This document shows positions 1-7,758 of a DNA stretch of 64,000 nucleotides, one piece after another. Position 1 is the first letter of the stretch. Each line of letters begins with the position of its first letter. This DNA comes from Bog-532 sp963830385 (GTDB lineage Bacteria; Actinomycetota; Actinomycetes; Streptosporangiales; Streptosporangiaceae), in NCBI GenBank assembly GCA_963830385.1, contig CAWHMD010000005.1, positions 868,001-932,000 on the forward strand, written 5' to 3'. Position numbers and translations under genes: made by a program. The notes beneath the pieces were generated by a model that saw only the letters and a program-made list of their open reading frames with translations, had not been told where the DNA came from and did no database searches.

Positions 1-572
1 CGCAGCGCCGCGGTGACCCGGTGATGGTCACCCAGGACGAGGGTGTCCGCCCTGAAACGACCGCGGAGACGCTGGCCAAACTCCGCCCGGCGTTCAACGC
101 GGACGGGACGGTGACGGCCGGCTCCTCCTCACAGATCTCCGACGGCGCGTGCGCGGTGGTGGTGATGTCCCGGGCCAAGGCCACCGAACTCGGCGCGCCG
201 GTACTGGCCGAGGTCGGCGCGCACGGCGTGGTGGCCGGCCCCGACCCGTCGCTGCTGTCGCAGCCGTCCAACGCGATCAGGAAGGCGCTGAACCGCGAGG
301 GGCTGCCGGTCGATCAGGTGGACCTGTTCGAGATCAACGAGGCGTTCGCGTCGGTGGCCGTCCAGTCCATGCGCGACCTGGACATCAGCAGCGATGTGGT
401 CAACGTCAATGGCGGCGCGATCGCGCTGGGCCATCCGATCGGCGCATCCGGGGCCCGCATCGTACTGCATCTGGCCAACGAACTCCGGCGCCGCGGCGGC
501 GGGACGGGTGTTGCGGGGCTGTGCGGTGGCGGCGGGCAAGGCGACGCCCTCATCATCCGCGTCCCCGCCTGA
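1..572 (+). CDS. Acetyl-CoA acetyltransferase (thiolase), 5' end outside window
   Basis: This is the C-terminal half (about 190 residues) of a thiolase, which condenses two acyl-CoA units or cleaves 3-ketoacyl-CoA by thiolysis. The frame is open to the first bases of the window, so the gene starts upstream. The NEAFA segment, the catalytic-His motif GHPIGASGAR and the C-terminal catalytic Cys motif CGGGGQGD are all visible. The N-terminal nucleophilic Cys lies outside. The PhaB-type reductase begins 38 bases later on the same strand, so the pair probably forms an operon making (R)-3-hydroxybutyryl-CoA for polyhydroxyalkanoate or a related pathway. No PHA synthase is in view, so a general beta-ketothiolase role remains possible. 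Confidence 0.93.
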   Translation, partial: QRRGDPVMVTQDEGVRPETTAETLAKLRPAFNADGTVTAGSSSQISDGACAVVVMSRAKATELGAPVLAEVGAHGVVAGPDPSLLSQPSNAIRKALNREGLPVDQVDLFEINEAFASVAVQSMRDLDISSDVVNVNGGAIALGHPIGASGARIVLHLANELRRRGGGTGVAGLCGGGGQGDALIIRVPA

Positions 573-609
573 CATCTGTGTCCCCGTCTGACTATCTGGA
601 GTAGCGAAC

Positions 610-1350
610 ATGGGAGATATGAGCGGGCAGGTCGCCCTGGTCACCGGAGGTATCCGGGGTATCGGGCTGGCCATCTGCGAGCGGCTGATCAACCGGGGTG
701 TCAAGGTAGCCGCGGGCTACTCCACCAACCGGGACGCCGCTGGGCAGTTCTACGACAAGTACGCCGAGTACGGGGTCAGCATCCACCAGGGCAACATCGG
801 CTCGGCCGCCGACTGCGAACGGGTCATCGGCGAGGTGCTGGACACCCACGGGCAGCTCGATGTACTGGTCAACAACGCCGGGGTCACGGTCGACAAGACC
901 GTCCGCCGGATGACCCCGGAGGAGTGGGACCACGTCATCCACATCAACCTGTCGGGTGCGTTCTACCTGTCCCGGGCGGTGCTGCAGCACATGCTCGACC
1001 GCCGCTACGGCCGGATCGTCAACATCTCCTCGGTGATCGGCTCGGCCGGCGGGTTCGGCCAGGCTAACTACGCCTCGGCCAAATCCGGGCTGTTCGGGCT
1101 GACGATGAGCCTGGCTCAGGAGACCGCGACCAAGGGCATCACCGTCAACACCGTCACCCCCGGGTTCATCACCACCGATATGACGGCGGCGGTACCGCCG
1201 GCCGCGATGGAAAAGATCATCGCCCGCATCCCGGTCCGCCGCCTGGGCGAGCCCAACGAAGTCGCCCGGGTGGTGGAGTTCCTGGCCGACCCCGAGTCCG
1301 CGTACATCACCGGCCAGGTCTATCCGATCAACGGCGGCCTGTACATGTAA
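610..1350 (+). CDS. phaB: Acetoacetyl-CoA reductase / 3-oxoacyl reductase, PhaB type (SDR)
   Basis: A 246-residue short-chain dehydrogenase that would reduce acetoacetyl-CoA with NADPH in the cytoplasm. It has the cofactor motif TGGIRGIG (about residues 13-20), the NNAG motif, the catalytic Ser in NISSVIGSAGG and the YASAK motif (Tyr154, Lys158). The stretch after YASAK, including TPGFITTDM, is characteristic of PhaB and FabG proteins. The ATG at 610 follows GGAGTAG at 598-604; an alternative ATG lies at 619. Placement directly after a thiolase supports PhaB over FabG, but sequence alone does not fully separate them. Confidence 0.88.
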   Translation: MGDMSGQVALVTGGIRGIGLAICERLINRGVKVAAGYSTNRDAAGQFYDKYAEYGVSIHQGNIGSAADCERVIGEVLDTHGQLDVLVNNAGVTVDKTVRRMTPEEWDHVIHINLSGAFYLSRAVLQHMLDRRYGRIVNISSVIGSAGGFGQANYASAKSGLFGLTMSLAQETATKGITVNTVTPGFITTDMTAAVPPAAMEKIIARIPVRRLGEPNEVARVVEFLADPESAYITGQVYPINGGLYM

Positions 1351-1373
1351 CGAGCGGGTGCCGTTGCGCGGCG

Positions 1374-2438
1374 TCAGGCGGGGACCGCGGCGACGGCCCC
1401 GCGGTGACGGCGCCCGCGTGGCCGGCCCGAGCTGGAGGCGCGCACCTCCAGCTCGGGCGGGAAGATGACCTGCCGGTGATTGTGGGTCTCAGGCTGCCGG
1501 GACTCTTCCACCAGCAGCTGGGTTGCGGTGCGCCCGATAAGCTGCCGGGGCCGACGGACCGACGACAGGGGAACGGCTCCGGCCGCCGCGAAGTCAATGT
1601 CGTCATAACCAACGATGGCGACGTCACCGGGCACCTTGACCTTGCGCGCGGTCAGCTCCCGCAGCAGGCCGAGCGCGAGCATGTCGTTGGCGCAGAACAC
1701 CGCGGTGGGCCGGCCCAAGGTGGTGCTGTCCGCGATGACGGCGCCCACGGACTGACCGGAGGCGATATTGAGGCCGGCCGTATCGATCAGCATCAGATCG
1801 GATGGGTTTCCGCCTGCCCGGGCGATGGCGCGCAGGGCCCCGTCCCGGCGCTCGCGGACCTGCCGCAGATCAGGCGGACCTCCGACGTAAGCAATCCGTT
1901 CGTGGCCCTGCTCCAGCAGGTGGCTGACGGCAAGGTCGCCGCCCAGCACGTCATCGACCGCGGCGGAGCACTGTTGGCCGGACGGGGACCAGCTGTCGAC
2001 CAGGACGACGGGTGTGCCCCGGTCTTGCACTTCGGCGAGGCGGTCCCAGTTGTCGCCCACGGGAGTGATCAGGATGCCCTGGACGCGATGCTCCTCGAGC
2101 AGGTCGAGGTAGGCGTTCTCCCGCTGGAGCTGATCATCGCTGTTGCAGAGGATGACGGCCAGACCGGAGTTGTTCGCCTCATCCTCAGCGCCGCGGGCCA
2201 TGTCGGTGAAGAACGGATTCGACACATCCAGAACGACCAAGCCGATCACGCGGCTCCGTCCGGCCCGGAGCTGCCGCGCGGACTCATTCCGTACAAATCC
2301 CAGCGCCTTGATCGACGCATGCACGCGATCACGGGTGGCCGCCGACACGGAGGAAGGCCGGTTCAGGACGTTGGATACGCTGCCCACGGACACGCCCGCG
2401 TGCGCCGCGACGTCCCTGATACTCACTGAACCGTTCAT
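1374..2438 (-). CDS. LacI-family transcriptional regulator
   Basis: A repressor-type regulator of about 354 residues. The N-terminal LacI helix-turn-helix (SIRDVAAHAGVSVGSVSNVL) and hinge are followed by a periplasmic-binding-protein-like sensor domain, with typical blocks such as DVSNPFF near the domain start and AVFCANDMLALGLL and VAIVGYDD further on. The start MNGSVSIRD at 2438 is preferred to the open ATG six codons upstream because LacI proteins begin a few residues before the HTH. It converges on phaB, so it is unlikely to be in that operon. A degenerate TGAAAC-type site lies just upstream (2479-2490), consistent with autoregulation. The ligand is unknown. Confidence 0.92.
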   Translation of the reverse strand: MNGSVSIRDVAAHAGVSVGSVSNVLNRPSSVSAATRDRVHASIKALGFVRNESARQLRAGRSRVIGLVVLDVSNPFFTDMARGAEDEANNSGLAVILCNSDDQLQRENAYLDLLEEHRVQGILITPVGDNWDRLAEVQDRGTPVVLVDSWSPSGQQCSAAVDDVLGGDLAVSHLLEQGHERIAYVGGPPDLRQVRERRDGALRAIARAGGNPSDLMLIDTAGLNIASGQSVGAVIADSTTLGRPTAVFCANDMLALGLLRELTARKVKVPGDVAIVGYDDIDFAAAGAVPLSSVRRPRQLIGRTATQLLVEESRQPETHNHRQVIFPPELEVRASSSGRPRGRRHRGAVAAVPA

Positions 2439-2478
2439 CCGTGATCTCCTGAGCATGCTCGAATTAAGGGTTCCTAGC

Positions 2479-2490
2479 TGAAACCTATCA
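2479..2490. promoter_or_regulatory. Degenerate LacI-type operator upstream of the LacI gene
   Basis: TGAAACCTATCA lies 41 bases before the LacI start codon. It differs at two positions from the perfect palindrome at 3004-3015. LacI regulators often bind such 12-14 bp palindromes with a central CG, so this may be an autoregulatory site. The imperfect match keeps confidence low. Confidence 0.35.
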
Positions 2491-2599
2491 ATTCTGCGAT
2501 GTCGGGAGGAAGATTGGACCGTTCATCACATCATCCAGTCAGCGCACTACAGCGTGATCGGACCTGAACGCGCCGACCGGCGGTGAATGAACGTTCAGA

Positions 2600-2989
2600 T
2601 CAGATGAGACCATGCCGGGCAGCCCAGACGACCGCCTGGATGGGGTGCACAACTCCGAGGCGATCGCAGATGTTACGGAGCCGCCGGCGGACGGTGCGCG
2701 GACTCATCTGCATCCGCCGGGCGATAGAGGCCAGCGGAAGACCTTCAGCGATGAGCCGCAGCATCGCCAGGTCCTCGGCCGTCAGCAGAAAATCGTTGCC
2801 GTTGACGTGCCGGTTATTGTCCATGGAGCGCGAAGTGACGTTTTCTCTTCCGCGGGCGGCGGCACCGCCGGACTGCGAGCGGATGGACTGCGGGTGATCG
2901 CTTACGGGCGGTGGCCGTAGCGTCGGCTGGGTATGGGACAGGGTCCTGAGGTCGCTTCTGTTCACTGGCTGTTCGTTTCTGTAACTCAC
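2600..2989 (-). CDS. Small stand-alone LuxR-type HTH protein
   Basis: The last 60 or so residues form a LuxR/NarL helix-turn-helix (LTAEDLAMLRLIAEGLPLAS, then MSPRTVRRRLRNICDRLGV). The N-terminal part is low-complexity and resembles no sensor or receiver domain, so this is either an HTH-only regulator or the remnant of a larger one. The GTG at 2989 gives 129 residues. An internal ATG at 2824 (MDNNRH) would give 74 residues and fits the conserved part better, but neither start has a convincing ribosome binding site. A perfect LacI-type palindrome lies 14-26 bases before the longer start. Confidence 0.6.
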   Translation of the reverse strand: MSYRNEQPVNRSDLRTLSHTQPTLRPPPVSDHPQSIRSQSGGAAARGRENVTSRSMDNNRHVNGNDFLLTAEDLAMLRLIAEGLPLASIARRMQMSPRTVRRRLRNICDRLGVVHPIQAVVWAARHGLI

Positions 2990-3003
2990 CGGCTAACCTT
3001 AAG

Positions 3004-3015
3004 TGAAACGTTTCA
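3004..3015. promoter_or_regulatory. Perfect LacI-type operator palindrome
   Basis: TGAAACGTTTCA is a perfect 12-bp palindrome with central CG, the classical LacI/CcpA-like operator form. It sits between the LuxR-type gene (minus strand) and the NDH-2 gene (plus strand), about 560 bp from the LacI gene, and is the best candidate operator for that repressor. Confidence 0.6.
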
Positions 3016-3168
3016 GATGAATATCCCAGATTAACTGGCCGTGGGCCTAGTGTCAATGCTGCAACTACGTGCGTAGTCCTCACCGCACCGTGCACTCCAA
3101 TGATCGTTACCAGCCAGAATGACCCCGAGGCAAGCGATCATCTGCGTCAACCCTGTCTACATCATTGC

Positions 3169-3180
3169 TGATACGTTTCA
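3169..3180. promoter_or_regulatory. Second LacI-type operator in the same intergenic region
   Basis: TGATACGTTTCA differs by one base from the palindrome at 3004-3015, with 165 bp between their starts. It lies about 190 bp upstream of the NDH-2 start. Two such sites flanking one intergenic region could allow looping by a LacI tetramer, or independent control of the two divergent genes. Confidence 0.5.
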
Positions 3181-3365
3181 TTGGCTCTAAGAGGAACTGT
3201 GGCGTCCGGCTACTGACCGGCGGCAACAGCTGGCCACATGCGGCCAGCTGGCTTGTCCACCACCATCTCTCCATTCATTTGACCGGCAATCAGGATTCGG
3301 ATGCGCCGAGACCACCGGCGCTGTCAGTGCACACAGCGCCGCCGACGGGCCAGAGGGGGGCGTCT

Positions 3366-4607
3366 ATGGTGAGCGGACGGCACCGCGTAATCGTGGTAGG
3401 CGGGGGCTTCGGACGCCTCAACACCACTGAGGGACTGGCCGATGCGGACATCGATGTGACTCTCGTCGACCGGACCAATCACCATCTGTTCCAGCCCTTG
3501 CTGTACCAAGTGGCGGCGGGGATCGTGCCGCCGGGCCTGATCGCTCCCGCATCACGGCACGTCCTCCGGAACCAGCGCAACGTCCGGGTGCTGCTGGCAG
3601 AAGTCCGCGACGTGGACCTGGAGACGAAGGTAGTGCACGCCGTAGAGCCCGACGGGGCTCCGCATGACTTGCCTTACGACACTCTGGTCGTAGCTTCGGG
3701 AGCGACACATTCATATTTCGGTCAGGATCAGTTCGCTGGTTACGCGCCCGGCATGAAGACGATCGAGGACGCGCGGTATCTGCGGGACGCGATCTTATCC
3801 AGATTCGAAATGGCGGAGCTGGCCAGCAATCCGAGCGACCAAGCCGCTTGGCTCACGTTTGTGGTGATCGGCGCCGGGCCGACCGGAGTGGAGCTGACCG
3901 GGCAGATCGCTGAGCTGGCCCACCAAGTACTACCCAGCGACTTCCGGTCCGTGGATACGACCAAGGCGAGGATCATCCTGCTCGAAGGGTCTTCCGCGGT
4001 GCTTCCACCTTTCGCGCCGCGCTTGCAGCGCTACGCCCAGCGGCGGCTGGAAAAGATGGGCGTTGAGGTGCGATTGAACACCTTGGCGGTCGACATGGAC
4101 CACGACCGCGTGGCGGTGAAAGGCCCACGTGGACCGGGAACGATTTGGGCCCGGACGCGGATCTGGGCGGCTGGGGTGCAGGCCTCACCACTGGCTCCGC
4201 TGCTCGCGGACAAGGTCGGTGCGGAGCCCGACAAGGCCGGGAGGCTGCCGGTCAATGCGGACTGCACATTGCCCGGGCATCCCGAGGTGTTCGCCATCGG
4301 CGACATGGTGTCGCTGAACATGTTGCCCGGGGTGGCCCAGCCAGCGATCCAGGAAGGCAAATACGTCGCACGGGTGATAAAAGCCCGGCTGGCCGGAAAC
4401 GGCGGCATCGGGCCATTCACCTACCAGGACCGGGGATCGATGGCCACCATTGGTCACAAGGCCGCGGTTGCCGACGCGTTCGGCCGTAAAGTCACCGGCC
4501 TGCCCGCCTATCTGATGTGGGGCATCGTCCACGTCGCGTATCCCAATGGCCCTTATGGGTGCCGCGATGATTGTCGATCAGTGACGAGATCTGGCCGCTC
4601 CGGCTGA
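3366..4607 (+). CDS. NDH-2-type NAD(P)/FAD oxidoreductase with truncated C-terminus
   Basis: A type II NADH dehydrogenase-like flavoprotein, which would oxidise NADH and reduce quinone at the inner membrane face. The FAD-binding motif VVGGGFG is at residues 8-15, the NAD-binding motif VVIGAGPTGVELTG is near residue 160, and the second FAD motif FAIGDM and the conserved GIVHVAY segment follow. After HVAY at about 4540 the family sequence stops. The expected 50-60 residue amphipathic C-terminus that binds the membrane is replaced by about 20 unrelated residues. The break coincides with a 22-bp sequence also found at an IS1111 end. The ATG at 3366 follows an AGAGGGGGG stretch. It may be a soluble remnant or non-functional. 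Confidence 0.85.
   Translation: MVSGRHRVIVVGGGFGRLNTTEGLADADIDVTLVDRTNHHLFQPLLYQVAAGIVPPGLIAPASRHVLRNQRNVRVLLAEVRDVDLETKVVHAVEPDGAPHDLPYDTLVVASGATHSYFGQDQFAGYAPGMKTIEDARYLRDAILSRFEMAELASNPSDQAAWLTFVVIGAGPTGVELTGQIAELAHQVLPSDFRSVDTTKARIILLEGSSAVLPPFAPRLQRYAQRRLEKMGVEVRLNTLAVDMDHDRVAVKGPRGPGTIWARTRIWAAGVQASPLAPLLADKVGAEPDKAGRLPVNADCTLPGHPEVFAIGDMVSLNMLPGVAQPAIQEGKYVARVIKARLAGNGGIGPFTYQDRGSMATIGHKAAVADAFGRKVTGLPAYLMWGIVHVAYPNGPYGCRDDCRSVTRSGRSG
4546..4567 (+). repeat. 22-bp repeat shared (inverted) with the IS1111-like element end
   Basis: This 22-base segment, beginning ATGGCCCTTATGGG, is identical to the reverse complement of 16464-16485. The flanks are unrelated on both sides. It lies exactly where the NDH-2 reading frame leaves the family consensus, so it may be a residual IS end or a former insertion site. 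Confidence 0.75.
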
Positions 4608-4642
4608 CCTCGCGATCGCTACGGTCATGCCACGATGGGGTT

Positions 4643-5113
4643 ATGGGTTCGCAGCGTTTCCGCGCCATCATCGACGCCGGGCCCCGGGACAGTGGGGTCG
4701 TCGTGGTGCCATTCGACCCAGATGAGGCGTGGGGCGCTAAGGTCGACCATCCCGTCAGCGGCACCATCGGCGGCGGCCGGATTCGCGCCAGGCTCGTGCC
4801 GGCCTGCCGCCGATGGGTGCTGCCTCTGGCCTCGAAGCGCCTGATCAGCATGGGCATCGCGATCGGTGATGAAGTGGCTGTCGAGCTGGCCCCAGAAGGT
4901 CCGCAGCGCGGTGATCTTGCCGAGGATATCGCCGCGGCGCTCGCGGCTGACCCGGCGGCGGGCGCGTTCTTCGATACGCTGGCGCAGTTTTACCGCAAGG
5001 CTTACCTGCGCTGGATTGATGCGACCACCCGCAGGCCCGATCTGCGCGCGGCCCGCATTGCTGAGGTCGTGGGCCTGCTCGCGGCGGGGGTCAAAGAACG
5101 GCCACGGTCGTGA
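4643..5113 (+). CDS. DUF1905 / YdeI-OmpD-associated family protein
   Basis: A 156-residue protein with an N-terminal DUF1905 beta-barrel domain (about residues 5-90, with VPFDPDEAWG and VSGTIGGGRIRARL) and a C-terminal YdeI/OmdA-like helical domain (AFFDTLAQFYRKAYLRWI, then TRRPDLRAARIAEVV). Relatives are annotated as bacteriocin-protection proteins, but the biochemical role in actinobacteria is unknown. The ATG at 4643 was chosen because the DUF1905 domain begins directly after it. The gene follows the truncated NDH-2 gene and is probably transcribed separately. Confidence 0.8.
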   Translation: MGSQRFRAIIDAGPRDSGVVVVPFDPDEAWGAKVDHPVSGTIGGGRIRARLVPACRRWVLPLASKRLISMGIAIGDEVAVELAPEGPQRGDLAEDIAAALAADPAAGAFFDTLAQFYRKAYLRWIDATTRRPDLRAARIAEVVGLLAAGVKERPRS

Positions 5114-5311
5114 GGCAGGATGCCCGGAGCGATCATAGATGACCGCCCTTCGGGGCAGCCTCCCCCGATGGCCGTATCCATGACGCCCTCCGCAGGAACG
5201 CGCTCATGCCGCTGGGCGGGCGCCGTCATCGACTCCGAACGGTGCCTGACGCCGACTCGGACGCTACCTCTACGCTCTCAGTTCGCCTCGGTGAAGACGC
5301 GCTCCAATCAC
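5114..5311. other. Intergenic, no feature recognised
   Basis: No gene, RNA or repeat could be recognised between the YdeI-like gene and the small minus-strand frames beside the IS110 element. Confidence 0.5.
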
Positions 5312-5580
5312 CTACCTTGCATGGACCCGGATGGTGGCGGTGTCTCCTTTGACGACCACCTCGACGGCGATGATCTGGTGGTCAGGCTGCCGCAGCTCCA
5401 TCCCGCTTGTCATTCCCAGCGCGCGGCATTGAGACGCACAACGACTTCGACGATCGCGCCTCCCCCGATCGCCTCTGCTCGCTGCACCGCAACCTTGACG
5501 GGCACCAGGCTCCCTTCGGCCCTGAAGAGGGAGACGCGGCCGGGCACGGTGAAACTGAGAGAAGGGAATCTCAGTGATCG
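5312..5580 (-). pseudogene. Remnant of one or two small coupled genes next to IS110
   Basis: On the minus strand a coding-looking frame enters from the IS110 side at about 5575 and ends at 5410 (SLVPVKVAVQRAEAIGGGAI, ending in NAARWE). A 33-residue frame starts at 5413 with a TGA/ATG overlap and ends at 5312 (MTSGMELRQPDHQIIAVEVV at its start). The overlap suggests translationally coupled genes, the first of which lost its 5' part when IS110 inserted. I do not recognise either product; the second may simply be short. Confidence 0.3.
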
Positions 5581-5582
5581 TG

Positions 5583-6812
5583 TCAAGCCGCAGTAGCGAT
5601 TACCTGCGAGGGCGGGATCGGGCTGTAGACGCGATTGTCGCGCAGCAGCGCCCACAGGACGTCGACCATGCGCCGGGCCAGGGCGAGCAGGGCCTGGACG
5701 TGCCGTTTGTTCTCGTGTCGTTTGCGCTGGTAGAAGACCTTGGACGGTCCTTCGGCGCGGAGGCTGGACAGCGCCATCATGTAGAAGACGTTGCGCAGCG
5801 GCCGGTGGAAGCGCTTGGGCCGGTGGTAGTTGCCGGTGACGCGTCCGGAGTCGCGGGGGACGGGCACCAGCCCGGCGTAGGAGGCCAGCCGGCCGGGGCC
5901 TGCGAACGCTTCCAGGGGGCGGCCGTCGGTCGCGACCAGGAACTGGGCGCCGAGGATCGGCCCCATGCCGGGCAGGCTCTCGATGATGCGGGCCTGGGGG
6001 TGGCCGCGGAACTTGCCGGTGATGAGCTTGTCGGTGTCCTTGACCTCGCGGTCGAGGTCCAGGAGCTGGCGGGCCAGCTTCTTGACCAGCAGCGCCGTGG
6101 TGGCCTCGCCGGGCAGCGCGACGGTCTGCTGCTGCGCGGCCCGGACGGCCGTGGCGGCCATCGCGTCGATGCCCTTGGCCCAGGCCTTGTGCTCGCGCAG
6201 GTAGGAGGCCAGGCCCTCCGTGCCCGCCGCGCGGACCTCTGCGGGCGTGCAGAACCCGGTGAGCAGGATCAGCGCCGAGCGGGTGGAGTAGTCGAAGCTG
6301 GCTTCCAATTCGGGGAAGATGCTGGTGAGCAGGTCGCGGAGCCGGTTGACGCCACGCACCCAGTCGGCCATGACGTCGGCCCGGTAGGACGTCAGCCGGG
6401 TCAGTTCCACCACCAGCTCGCCGGTGGCGCTCAGCTCGGTCAGGTCGCCGCGCATCCGGGCAGTATCGGCGATCACCCGCGCGTCCTTCGCGTCGGTCTT
6501 GCCCTCGCCGCCGAACACCCCGGACATGCCGTGCACCACCCGGCCCGGCACGTAGATGACCTTCTGCCCGCTGGACAGCAAGATCGCGAGCAGCAGCGCG
6601 GCGGCCGGGCTGACCAGGTCCACCGCCCACCGCACCTCGCCGCCTGCGCTGACGGCGGTCTTAACGGCGCGGGCGATCAGCTCCTCGATCGGCTGCTGGC
6701 CGTTGGCCACCTTGACCGACCACAGCCGCTTACCGCCGGCACCGACCGCAGCCGCGTGATGGCTGGCCTTGCCGGCATCGATCCCGACCCACACCACATC
6801 CGTGGCCGTCAC
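5583..6812 (-). CDS. IS110-family transposase (DEDD recombinase)
   Basis: About 409 residues. The N-terminal RuvC-like DEDD domain shows VGIDAGK, an acidic residue in WAVDLVSPAA and KTDAKDARVIAD. The C-terminal Tnp20 domain has ESLPGMGPILGAQFL, RLASYAGLVP and the region around GNYHRPKRFHRPLRN where the catalytic Ser is normally found. The GTG at 6812 is preferred to the ATG at 6863 because an AGGAGG stands nine bases before it. The reading frame is intact, so the element may still be mobile. Confidence 0.9.
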   Translation of the reverse strand: MTATDVVWVGIDAGKASHHAAAVGAGGKRLWSVKVANGQQPIEELIARAVKTAVSAGGEVRWAVDLVSPAAALLLAILLSSGQKVIYVPGRVVHGMSGVFGGEGKTDAKDARVIADTARMRGDLTELSATGELVVELTRLTSYRADVMADWVRGVNRLRDLLTSIFPELEASFDYSTRSALILLTGFCTPAEVRAAGTEGLASYLREHKAWAKGIDAMAATAVRAAQQQTVALPGEATTALLVKKLARQLLDLDREVKDTDKLITGKFRGHPQARIIESLPGMGPILGAQFLVATDGRPLEAFAGPGRLASYAGLVPVPRDSGRVTGNYHRPKRFHRPLRNVFYMMALSSLRAEGPSKVFYQRKRHENKRHVQALLALARRMVDVLWALLRDNRVYSPIPPSQVIATAA

Positions 6813-7020
6813 CCGGGCCACCCTCCTGTCCTCGCAGGTAAAGCCCGTGGACGACCCCGCCATCAGGTCCCTAAACAGCGACGGTTCGCATCAGATCTCA
6901 GTCAGCGGCCAGGGCGTCCAGGGCAACAGGGCGGCCATTCCTTTCAAGCCACGACAACGGCAACCAGTCATCAGCCACACCCCGTCACCCTGGGCATCCA
7001 GAGTGATTCCTATTCACTCA
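5583..7020 (-). mobile_element. IS110-family insertion sequence (ends approximate)
   Basis: The element contains one intact IS110-type DEDD transposase on the minus strand and about 200 bp of noncoding sequence upstream of it (6813-7020). In the IS110 group this upstream side carries the bridge RNA that guides target choice. No terminal inverted repeats are seen, as expected for the group. A small inverted repeat (GAGTGA at 7001-7006, TCACTC at 7014-7019) lies near the right boundary. Exact ends could not be fixed. Confidence 0.7.
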
Positions 7021-7045
7021 GACACTTCGATCTAGGGAGCCCGTC

Positions 7046-7147
7046 ATGAAGTATGCGATCGGGATCGGGCTGATGGTCATCGCCGGCGTTGCCCTCTGGG
7101 AGGGAAAGGATGATATTCGCCGGTTCTACAAGATGAGCATCATGTAA
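7046..7147 (+). CDS. 33-residue DUF6893-like small membrane protein
   Basis: A very short gene (MKYAIGIGLMVIAG at its start) with one hydrophobic segment followed by a basic tail containing DIRRFYKM. This matches the actinobacterial DUF6893 small-protein pattern, a short TM segment ending in IRRY-like residues. AGGGAG at 7034-7039 is a good ribosome binding site six bases before the ATG. A strong hairpin follows. It begins close to the presumed end of the IS110 element, so its native promoter may have been displaced. Function unknown. Confidence 0.65.
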   Translation: MKYAIGIGLMVIAGVALWEGKDDIRRFYKMSIM

Positions 7148-7165
7148 TGAAAAGGCCGCGACACC

Positions 7166-7196
7166 AAGGAGCCCGCACGAAGTGTGCGGGCTCCTT
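7166..7196. terminator. Bidirectional hairpin terminator
   Basis: A perfect 13-bp stem (AAGGAGCCCGCAC at 7166-7178 with GTGCGGGCTCCTT at 7184-7196) and a 5-base loop lie between the convergent DUF6893-like and Usp genes. Flanking A and T bases make it suitable in both directions. Confidence 0.8.
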
Positions 7197-7208
7197 GCGG
7201 TGCGATGG

Positions 7209-7649
7209 CTAGTCTTCGCGCGGTCCGGGAATGATGACGACCGGGCAGCGCGCATGGTGGGCGGCCTGGGTGCTGACCGAGCCCATTATCAACCGGGCGA
7301 AACCGCCGGCCCCTCGCGAGCCAACCACCAGCAGCTCGGCGTCCTGCGGCTCGCGGATGAGGACTTCGGCAGGCACCCCCAGGTAGGCCTGGACCAACAC
7401 TGAGGACGGGGCATCGTCGGCCAGCAGCGCGGCGGTCTTGGCCACCGCTTCTTTGGCGGCATCGCGGGCCAGGTCGAGGGAGGGCCCATTGCTGATCACG
7501 GTCATCATGCCTCCCCAGCCGGGGGTGTTTTCCTCTACCACCGTGATGACTGTCAGTGGCAGCCGGCGCAGCGAGGCGTAGCGCATGGCCCATTCCAGGG
7601 CGAAATGTGAATGTTCAGAACCGTCGATCCCGACGACAACCCCAGGCAT
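7209..7649 (-). CDS. Universal stress protein (UspA family)
   Basis: A 146-residue single-domain Usp. It starts with VVVGIDGSEHS and ends with the ATP-binding motif VGSRGAGGFARLIMGSVS, which follows the G-2x-G-9x-G-S/T rule, so it is probably an ATP-binding member. It is divergent from a DevR/DosR-like regulator whose start lies 225 bp away. In mycobacteria many Usp genes belong to the DosR regulon, so control by the neighbouring regulator is a reasonable inference. A long imperfect palindrome lies between the two genes. Confidence 0.92.
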   Translation of the reverse strand: MPGVVVGIDGSEHSHFALEWAMRYASLRRLPLTVITVVEENTPGWGGMMTVISNGPSLDLARDAAKEAVAKTAALLADDAPSSVLVQAYLGVPAEVLIREPQDAELLVVGSRGAGGFARLIMGSVSTQAAHHARCPVVIIPGPRED

Positions 7650-7723
7650 CTTCTCCTCCTAGCAACGCGGCCTATTCGATCCTTCGTTCGCGACGATAGG
7701 AATCACGGACCCGCCGCCAAAGA

Positions 7724-7758
7724 GGCGAAGTCCTTCCGGCAAACCGGACCTTTTCGCC
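7724..7758. promoter_or_regulatory. Imperfect palindrome between usp and the DevR-like gene
   Basis: GGCGAAGTCC (7724-7733) and GGACCTTTTCGCC (7746-7758) form an interrupted inverted repeat in the divergent promoter region. It contains GTCC/GGAC half-sites reminiscent of, but not matching well, the mycobacterial DosR box. A possible binding site for the adjacent regulator; speculative. Confidence 0.35.

Noticed and set aside
610..1350. PHA operon with synthase
   Set aside because: Only thiolase and reductase are visible; no PhaC, phasin or PhaR gene lies nearby, so a complete PHA operon cannot be claimed.
3165..3365. Upstream extension of the NDH-2 frame
   Set aside because: The FAD-binding motif begins eight residues after the ATG at 3366, as in the family; the extension covers the operator site and has no homology.
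5574..7049. Long plus-strand open frame of 491 codons opposite the IS110 transposase
   Set aside because: Sequence is low-complexity Gly/Gln/Ala/Arg, a typical antisense shadow of a GC-rich gene. The minus-strand transposase has clear DEDD and Tnp20 motifs.
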